Shown here in pieces: positions 57,101 to 64,000 of a DNA stretch of 64,000 bases. The notes beneath the pieces were generated by a model, which was given only the letters and a program-made list of their open reading frames with translations, made no database searches and was not told the DNA's origin. The stretch lies in NCBI GenBank assembly GCA_012064415.1, contig SSNU01000065.1, positions 62,001 to 126,000 on the forward strand. The letters are read 5' to 3'. Every line of letters starts with the position of its first letter. Within the stretch, counting starts at the first letter, position 1. This DNA is from Gyrodactylus bullatarudis (lineage: Eukaryota > Platyhelminthes > Monogenea > Gyrodactylidea > Gyrodactylidae). Both the position numbers and the translations under genes were made by a program.

Positions 57101-59614
57101 AATACTAATCAAGAATAGCCCTGAATGAAAAAATTTCGGCAGCTATCAAAAACAAATATTATATCATTGTAACTGTAATTGCAAAATAAATATGATTCGG
57201 TACAGGGAGGACTACAATTATTAAAATTCAACACAGGAAAAGTGACCATAAATGCAAATGTATTTAAAATTTTGTCTTACAAAAAGGAACCAGAAAGTGA
57301 ATAAAATTCAAATAATAAAAAATTAATCAAAAATTGTATTTTGGCCTACCACTATAACCATATCTGCAAAAGGTCTGAGTAACCAATTTTGTAAATTATT
57401 TAAATTTCTATTTAGTCAAGCATGACAGATTATCGAACTTATTTATAGTTTCCGAACTCACCAGCCATAACTCCGTAAAGAACAATCCAGAGGTATATGT
57501 TTGTGAAAAAGGGTGGTACAAACAGTCCAATAAAGACCATAACTGATCCAATAAAGCCAAGAAGCATAGCACCAACATATCCCACCATGAAGCTTCCTAA
57601 CAAGGCTGAAATATGAATATGACATTATATTATTTTGAGAATGAGCAACAGTTTCTACGCTAAAATGTTTGACTAAAATTATAATAGAGTTCAAAAATAC
57701 GCTTTTTCAATCTTTGAGCTCAAAGACCAATCTTTTCAATTATCAAGAGAGATTACTCAGATTTAGAAAAAATTAAACATTGTAAAAGTGTAGATTTAAT
57801 TGGAAAAGTAGAAAAACACCAAATGTACATTTCTCAAAGGTTCACCAGTAGTCTCTTTGATAATGATAAAAGTTAAAAGAGGAATGAAAATACATATGAA
57901 CTAATTTACAAATCATGAAAGAAATAGTAAAATTTGAAGAAAATTGTAGAATAAAATGTGAGCTGAAAAGACACCAAAATTCTCCAATAAATAGCGACGG
58001 TGGAGAGAAAAGTGAAAAAGCTTACATAGGCCAGGATAGTTGAAGGTTATAGGAATGTATTTCTTTTGAACACATAAGTCTGGTTTGTATAGATTTATGA
58101 AGAATTTCTGATTCACACAAACGTCTGTACCCTGTCATCATGAAATTGAAAAATTCGAAATTGAAGCCTCATGCCTTCCCTGTCTAAGATGCCTAGTTAG
58201 CGCTGTATCTTTCTTACGATGATCGTAAGAGTAGATTTAGCACATTTTTGAATTTAAAAAAAGACCTAATCCAAAAATAGTTGAGTCTTTCAAAATATAG
58301 ATTCAAGTTTATCTATAAATCTTGAACACACAAGACAGTTATCTCATCTTCAGCATTCAGTCTAATCAACATCTACTTGATACTTGAACAAGGACTATCA
58401 CCTCTATCAGGCCCTATCCCCCCTTCAATTCTTTCAGTTACTAATCAGATTGAAAAAAATATTCTTTATATATTCAAGAGAACAAAAAATCCGATCAAAA
58501 TATTGGTCGTTTGAACTTTTTACTTTATTTTGATCGAATTTTTTTACATCATTCATTAAAGTTCTTTAAATTTAAAGAGTTTAACCATTTCTTTCTCTAG
58601 TCTTCATTTAAAATGTATTTCAGATTTTTATAAAAATCAAAACTATACAGACTTGTCCAAAATCTTTATCGGCCGACTAGAAGCTAATTATTACATTGAG
58701 GGAAAATATTCAAATTCAAAAAGATGGATAAAACATAGTTTCATGATATATTAGCCAAGAATATAATAAAAGGTAGAGAATAAGATTATTCCAGGTAAGG
58801 ATTTATTCGAATTTTGAATATAGCGGAGAGTTTATCGAAACTGAAATAATTTTTTCCGTCTTTAGTGTACAATAGTCTAGGGAACAACTCACAGGAATAC
58901 TTACTTTTCAGATGAAATTTAGTACTCAGATCATTTTTTGCATATTTTTAAAGCGTGAAAGTCATTCTCCATTGTGCCCATTTTTCCCACAATATCTCAC
59001 CGACATGATAAAACAACGAAATTTACCATGAAGGTCCTCTTAATGATAAGATTACTATAAAACTTGAGAAACTCATCAAATGGCCAAGACATTTATGATT
59101 TTAGTGATTGCGTAGAATATCAGAAAAGTTGGTATTAGTAAGAGGTTAAAAATTACACTCTACCCTAGGGTACAATTTCTCAAAACTGATAAAAAACTTG
59201 TTATTATAATCAAGATTTCTTGACTCTATCTGCAACTCAGCAAAAAATTTTCAACTGGCTCTGATAAAAATGAAAATAAAGCAGACTTCTAATTGACCAA
59301 ACGATCTGCTTCAAGTGTGATTGGTGCAAACTTTGGGAGAAAAGTACAAAGATGCAAATTATCAGCATAAACAATATATAAATACATTCAAGAGAGAAAT
59401 CAATAATAAACTTACTTCCCGATAGGAAACATGCAACATTAACAGTTCCAGGATAGGTGAGCATGGACAAGGTCAAATTTTGTCCCCTAAAGAATTCTTC
59501 ATCATTATTCATCTCTGAGCGAATTAGTCCGTAAGAGCTTAATGTGCCATCAATGCCAAGTTGAATGATAAACGAGCTAAGCAGGATAATCCAAGCCCAG
59601 CCATGATCCGGTTT
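48181..59614 (-). CDS. SLC16/MCT-like major facilitator transporter B
   Basis: Paralogue of transporter A, in the same orientation just upstream of it. Minus-strand exons: 59614-59416, 57605-57462, 53541-53159, about 51505-51101, 50322-50140 and 48437-48181. The first starts KPDHGWAW (SLC16 signature), followed by LLGSFMVGYVGAMLLGF, DRYRGIACGISMSGAGFG, SGYIVPFYYMEGYAQG, ALGRVFGGFLGN and a last helix pair ending LIKKIRRL. The 144- and 183-nt exons match gene A exactly in length and phase. One join is unresolved: exon 53159 ends in phase 0 but every plausible acceptor near 51505 needs phase 1, so a micro-exon, frameshift or assembly error is possible. The ATG-containing 5' exon was not found. 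Confidence 0.75.
48889..49343. mobile_element. large fold-back element with 168-bp arms
   Basis: The left arm 48889-49056 and right arm 49174-49343 are inverted copies running from ATTGACTATAACGTTGTTCG through TTGGTCTATCTGTAGAAAAA and GGAAAATAAGGATTATAAAA to ATTAGAGTAATAACTCT. The spacer is about 117 bp. Each arm contains the 'IDQYKPED' segment, preceded in one orientation by CTACAG, a splice-acceptor-like sequence. Confidence 0.75.
51672..52045 (+). mobile_element. Penelope-like GIY-YIG fragment
   Basis: The ORF 51695-51886 reads IYKFQAKYTGRTIRKLPTR, a degraded GIY-YIG start matching 12461-12781, then KKGTAVTTGILDRK with the expected His residues lost. The shared 3' region (TTGGAGAGTTTTGGTGTTTT) follows. 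It lies in transporter B's intron. Confidence 0.6.
52422..52694. mobile_element. MITE with about 90-bp inverted arms
   Basis: The left arm 52422-52512 and right arm 52606-52694 are inverted: AACGTTATATTTCGCCAG, TCTCTTCAGACTCTA, GTTGACATATA and ACTATCACAATGCGAAATTT. It interrupts a dispersed repeat also present at 36.2-36.33 kb. It lies in transporter B's intron 51506-53158. Confidence 0.7.
53640..54270. repeat. fold-back repeat, family copy 2
   Basis: The ends are inverted: TTTACTATTTTTACAAAAAA then CTCGATATTTTTCTCC at 53660, and the reverse complement near 54215-54265. Interior blocks (GGAATGAGCTAATAAG, CAATCTGACCAAAATTAGGC) match the copy at 15270-15840. Confidence 0.65.
54450..54605 (+). 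pseudogene. decayed LINE reverse transcriptase fragment
   Basis: GCTCTATATTAATAGAGATA, then AACGCAAAATAATGCTC and CCCTGCAACCCTCGCTTCTA, closely follow 10172-10260 of the LINE at 9470-11045. The frame is broken, and only about 150 bp survive. Confidence 0.65.
55763..55800. mobile_element. piggyBac-like MITE end (solo)
   Basis: TTAA at 55759-55762 is followed by CCCTTTCGATACCAGAGG, then TCATATATGACG. This matches the inward reading of the right end of the MITE at 13758-14075 (CCCTCTCGTACCCAAAGGAC, then ATATATGTCC). No matching second end is visible nearby. Confidence 0.45.
57186..57372. repeat. dispersed repeat, inverse copy of 17.64-17.78 kb
   Basis: GTACAGGGAGGACTACAATT, CAACACAGGAAAAGTGACCA and TAAATGCAA.T are the reverse complement of 17641-17775 (TGCATTTATGGTCCC and neighbours). 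Both copies end at an ATATCTGCAAA / TTTGCAGATAT motif. Confidence 0.5.
57812..58232 (-). mobile_element. Penelope-like 3' fragment, minus strand
   Basis: The minus strand shows the same coding end (NQKFFINLYKPDLCVQKKY) and 3' region as the copies at 12.3 and 37.4 kb. It ends in AAATGTACATTTGGTG. The GIY-YIG core is broken. It lies in transporter B's intron between exons 57605 and 59416. Confidence 0.6.
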
Positions 59615-60229
59615 CTACAATAAAGAAAGAAGAATTAACACGTTGAAAATATCTTACTCTTTCAAAGTTGGAGTAAGAAGAAATTTTGAATTTCATTGTA
59701 AAAATGATTAGTTCGTAGATATTCCATGAATCTCACGTTGTAGTGTGTCACTTGATTGGATAGTGTTTGGATCGAATTTCATTTGCTAATTTGTACAACC
59801 AATAGAATTTGAGATATGAACGATTCTGTAGTGAAAATGGGAATTTTGATACACCAGATACATCGATAATGCTGATAATATTATTCTAACAAAAGTAGAA
59901 CGCTGATGAGTAATTCATTAAGAAATTGAATTCATTCAAATATAAAAATATATATATCATTGAAGTTACTTACGAGTAGATTTGAAAATTAAAATGTGTA
60001 AAATACGATTGATATTATTATTGAAATATAAACGTTTCTTATATAAATATCAAGTAAAATATATAAGATATCATGCTAAATTATTTAAATAATTTAAAAA
60101 CTCAATTAAATTACTCTTGTTAGGTATTATTTGTGAATTTTTGAAACAAAACAATATCGTGTTCTCTGTTGCAAATTCGAATTCATTTAGAGATTTATCG
60201 AGAAGCATAAATACAGCTAGTTCAGGACT

Positions 60230-62422
60230 ATGGTGAACACTGGAAATATGTTGGATAATCCGACATGTTCATGGAATGACAAATTACCAACAAATGGAGA
60301 TATCTGTCGTTTCTATAAGTACCTCATTGATAGGAAACCGGAATTCGTTGACAATTATAACAACATGAAGAATATCATTCAATGATTAATTGACATCTAT
60401 GACTATGTTGGAATTCCCCGTTTGTCCTATGACGAGTTAAAGACTAATATTCGAGAACTTTTTATGATGAGACAACGATTATTGATCAAGAGTTTGTCAA
60501 CTGAAAAACTTTACAAGCAGCTATTCCCAGCAATTGACGAAACCAAGATTCACCCAAAGTTTGATGAATACAAAATTCGATTCTTCAATGACCAGCAAAG
60601 TGTCCGCTTAATGACTATTACCTCCTACATGAAGAGGGAAGAAATAACTGAAAAATTTAGAATCGATCCTAATTCTATTGAACTGTTCAGCTTCTTACAA
60701 TACCAACCAAAGTTAGTTAATCTTGACTTATTCTTTCCGTCCTGCTCAATTTTTATTTGGGCTGCATTTTCAAGAGCCTATCTCAAGAATACGATCACTT
60801 TCTCATTCGTTTACTTTGAGAATATCTAACTTGTTAAGCTAAAAACCTTTTAAAAACCTTCATTTATTAATTTTTATTATTCAAGAAAAAAGGCCAAAAT
60901 TCAACCAAAAGACTCTTATCCTTACATCTCGAGAAAGTTTCCCTTGAAGACAATAGATGAACGATTAACCGAGTTAATTGCTCGCTCAGCGTAAATTCTG
61001 TTCCTTATTGCTTTCTTCTACAGATTTGAGCAAAATTCAAACCAATCAAGACTAAATCAACTTGTCATTCAGATGATAAACTCTAAAATGCCAAAGCAAA
61101 CAATTGTCAACATTGTCAATGCGGAAATGAAAGAGTTTGGCTTTACAGAAATCAATCTCCTCCTCACCCCCGACACAGTGGACGAGCTGATTAAACAAAT
61201 TGAATTAGAGAATCCGAAACTTGTCGCTATTGCTTTTCACAACTTTAAGCTCCTTGAGACCATAAGGACTGATGATATACTTGACTTTAGAAGGAAAATC
61301 AAAGTTTACGGCTACCCAAAGGAGAGAATCGTTCAAAATGTTATCGCCGAGAATAGCTTCGGCCGGAGTATCTCAGCCCCGCTCCTCCAGCTGTTACAAG
61401 AGGTTAATTCAGTCAAAACTCTAAGAATGTGTTGTACGACCAGTGCTGCAAACAATATTGGCAAATACTCCGGGGCTATATCTCTGCTGGAGAAATCCCT
61501 GGGCCGAAATCTTCAGAGGAATGTTTGTCTCTTGGAAACGATCGAGCGAATATTCTCAGCAGTCTTTAACCAATTCAAGAAACTGAATGCATTCTCAGGC
61601 TCTATAGAAACGCGACTTCACCCATCCAATAAAGAGACATTGGGAATATCCAAATTTTTCAAGATTCCCTTTCGAGATGACTTTTTCATCTGTGAAGAGG
61701 CTATTGAGGTATGCTGTACCAAAGAGGAACGTTTACTATCCAAATTCTTGACTCTTGTCAGTACTGGCTTCAATGAACTCACCCAGGAAGATTTCTAATT
61801 CATAAGAACTTACGATTCTGGAGATTTGGAGATGCATAGCTCCATAGCTCTTGTAACAAGCATCATTCGATTGTATTTCTCCGATGCAAATCCCGACATA
61901 AACTTGATCAACCTAGTCGAGTTCATCGTTCATGTTTTTGCACCATCCTGGTTTGATGCTCGATTGAATTCTTGCATCTCTTTCGCATCCATGGTATTCT
62001 TCAAAATTTACAAGCGAATTGAACTCTTTCCAGATGAGATCGTTTCGAAAGTAGCCTTCGAGGCGTTGGAGTTTAACTCGCACATGGCACACCCAGAAAT
62101 GATTCTTCTCAACATGATGGCTCAAACTGAGAAATGGATCCGACTCAAGGCCAAACAGATTATCGAAAATATTAAAGATAAAAAGGCCATTCGTGTCTAT
62201 AGGACGCCAAAGTTGGAGAGGAACGCTAGACTATTCTTTGAAATGATCAACTTTGATAATGAAGAGTTCTCTGTGCCCGCCTTGCTCTCGGATATGGATC
62301 TTACTACTGCCCCTTACATTGTATTTCACGAGATACCCTCGAATATTCAGTTTATCTACGATAAAAATTTTGATTCAAAAATCATTTCCCACAATGATGG
62401 ACATGTCGGTTCTCAAATTTAA
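60230..62422 (+). CDS. unrecognised intron-containing gene, possibly a broken copy
   Basis: Three exons join in one frame: 60230-60711, 60886-60990 and 61024-62422, with AG/GT borders. ATG 60230 is followed by an in-frame TGA at 60383-60385, and a TAA at 61796-61798 splits the last exon; coding-like sequence resumes in the same frame after each. Predicted product: soluble and helical, no signal peptide or membrane segment. The last part contains APSWFDARLNSC, AHPEMILLNMM and an IRLKAKQIIENI helix. These faintly recall uncharacterised multi-copy proteins of aquatic invertebrates (WF.I..., HPEN.LL.M, .IR....I), a comparison from memory. An intron 61761-61823 would remove the TAA and keep phase. 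A pseudogene or transposon-derived gene is also possible. Confidence 0.5.
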
Positions 62423-62510
62423 GAAAAAAAAAGAACTTATTTATCAAGAGTTAAAAAAGAGTATTTTGGCCATTTTACATATGAACTATTCAACTATTTT
62501 TTGAATTTGA

Positions 62511-62516
62511 AATAAA
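62511..62516 (+). terminator. polyadenylation signal after unrecognised gene
   Basis: AATAAA lies about 90 nt after the final stop codon of the 60.2-62.4 kb gene, consistent with a real transcript end. Confidence 0.45.
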
Positions 62517-62522
62517 AAAGCT

Positions 62523-63197
62523 CAACGTTGGTTCAACGTCGTTGAATCTGAGAAATATTATTATTTATTTACTTGTACTCAAATGTCTTGACTTTACAGA
62601 CTGGGTTACGACGGAATCTCAACGTAGTATTCGAAAGGATAATTATCCATTGCTTTTAAGTTAGTTGCATTGTGTGAAATTGAATTTTTTCATTATTGCG
62701 ATCAAGTATTTTTCGAAGATTTCAACATCTTATCGGCTCATTTCAGATATTTATTCCTGGAGAAAAATACTGACATATTTTTAGATCTAATAATCAAACA
62801 ATCATCTTCTTATAGCTTTGAGTGCAGTGTGACCCACAAACTGACCAATCAGAAAAGAGAAAAGGTCCAACCTCAAGATCCATATGATTAAGCTAGTTGA
62901 AACCTTGAGTATGCAAAGATGTCTAGTGAAATAACAATACTGTACTTGAAAATAAGATACTTTAAGTAATTTCGATAGAAAGTTTATTCAATATTGTTAT
63001 AATTGATGACCTCATATCAGATAACATTTAAAAATAAACCCTATCAACAAATCAGAATGCTACACATGTTCAAAAGGCATACACTCAAATATGTTTTCAT
63101 GCTAGACTTGATGAGATATTAAAATTAATGGTGAATTTTGAGTATATAAACCAAATAACTTCTGAAAACAAGCTAAAAGTTGTTTCAATTTTGAAAG
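62523..63197. other. intergenic region upstream of gelsolin-like gene
   Basis: A 73-codon ORF at 62670-62891 has sequence like the fold-back family at 15.3 and 53.7 kb (GGCTCATTTC, then GGAGAAAAATA), so it is probably repeat-derived. No TATA box or other promoter could be assigned. Confidence 0.4.
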
Positions 63198-63770
63198 ATG
63201 GCAGATGAAAAAAAAAAGCTCGACTGGAAAGACTCAAACATTGCCCTGTTAGGGTCTGCAACAGACAGGCTGGCAAAATGTAAGCTTGAAACCCTTTTGA
63301 TTTCTCTTCCATAGTGAAGGCTGCCAAAACTGAGGATAAATGGGAAGGCGTCTTGAAGAATGAGGACGATAAACTTTTCATCTGGAGGATTAACGTTAGT
63401 TTTAATAGGCCGTTTATGGGTAGAGTGTAATTTCTTCTCTCGCCATATAGCGATTCAAATTGGAAGCTGTGGACAAGAATGATTTTGGAAACTTTTTCTC
63501 CGGCGACTCGTACATTGTGCTAAAAGTCAAGAAGATCGATGACAAGTTGACCTACAACGTTCACTTTTGGATTGGCGAATCCAGTACTGCCGTGAGTCTT
63601 TCTCTCTTACAATTTGTTACTTTCTATCAAATTATTGGTTAGGACGAGTATGGAACTGCTGCATACAAGACAGTTGAATTGGACAGTCTCCTGAATGATG
63701 CCGCCATTCAGCATAGAGAAATTCAGGGCTACGAATCAAGTCTATTCCGATCATACTTTAATAATATTAC
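63198..63770 (+). CDS. gelsolin-like actin-modulating protein, N-terminal part
   Basis: Calcium-regulated actin severing and capping protein of the gelsolin/severin family, acting in the cytoplasm. Exons: 63198-63279, 63315-63394, 63451-63591 and 63643-63770 (last phase 2, donor gtaagt at the edge of a further intron), with introns of 35-56 nt. ATG 63198 opens [20 protein letters not shown], the start typical of invertebrate gelsolin-like proteins (LDWKDSN.A). The first gelsolin repeat follows: [51 protein letters not shown] and [11 protein letters not shown]. These match the canonical A-, B- and C-motif order. About 143 residues are visible; the rest lies beyond the window. Whether it has three or six repeats cannot be seen. 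Confidence 0.9.
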
Positions 63771-64000
63771 GTAAGTTGAATACTCTTTCATTTTTCATTG
63801 ATTTTCTCCAAATGTTGCATGAGTAAATTGATTTCGTTCTCAATTAATGATGAAATTTTTTACATTCTATGGAAAATCAGTTGAGAGATCATTTAAGTAA
63901 ATTGTAAAATAAACTTTGTGAGTAAAATTAGAATTCTTTTGAATGAAAAGTCTAATTTCATTGGTTAATCACTCTGAGCCAATCAGATTCGAGTAAATTC

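Noticed and set aside
60125..60215. Possible 5' exon of transporter B (minus strand, starting MLLDKSLNEFEF)
   Set aside because: It has a faint resemblance to the candidate 5' exon of gene A, but no donor gives the phase 0 needed by exon 59614.
60383..60385. TGA as a recoded or selenocysteine codon
   Set aside because: No SECIS-like structure or redox motif is visible, and a second stop (TAA) exists in the same gene, so mutation, unseen splicing or sequence error are simpler explanations.
1..64000. CRISPR arrays, operons or bacterial defence systems
   Set aside because: The repeats are inverted or dispersed, not regularly spaced; genes are intron-containing and eukaryotic.

Overview
The window is strongly AT-rich eukaryotic nuclear DNA. 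Its genes are split by spliceosomal introns with GT..AG borders, some only about 52-60 nt long and others several kilobases and full of mobile elements. Huntingtin, two SLC16-like transporters, a gelsolin-family gene, a Tc1 element, a non-LTR retrotransposon and Penelope-like GIY-YIG fragments together indicate an invertebrate animal. The phylum cannot be settled from this sequence alone.

Region 1 (1-24.6 kb, + strand) holds the 3' two thirds of a divergent huntingtin (HTT) gene. I could place 23 exons whose phases join into one open frame of 1,958 codons plus a stop. Alignment from memory runs from about human residue 1370 to the C-terminus, so the 5' part of the gene should lie upstream of the window. 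The introns carry a standalone CENP-B-type DNA-binding ORF, a TIR element with a retroviral-type integrase, a truncated LINE, Penelope-like fragments, piggyBac-like MITEs and several fold-back elements.

Region 2 (25-59.6 kb, - strand) holds two tandem paralogous SLC16/MCT-like major facilitator transporters, A (25.07-about 47.5 kb) and B (48.18-59.61 kb). They share intron positions, and two internal exons have identical lengths (144 and 183 nt). Most of their span is intron filled with fold-back repeats. An apparently intact Tc1-like transposon with a 331-residue transposase sits in an intron of gene A.

Region 3 (60.2-62.5 kb, + strand) holds an unrecognised intron-containing gene with two in-frame stop codons. 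Region 4 (63.2 kb to the end, + strand) has the first four exons of a gelsolin-like actin-modulating protein that continues beyond the window.

No operon-like, CRISPR or defence system is visible. The genes are ordinary cellular genes; the unusual content is the density and nesting of inverted-repeat elements and the unrecognised gene near 60-62 kb. All alignments and family assignments are from memory and no search was run.
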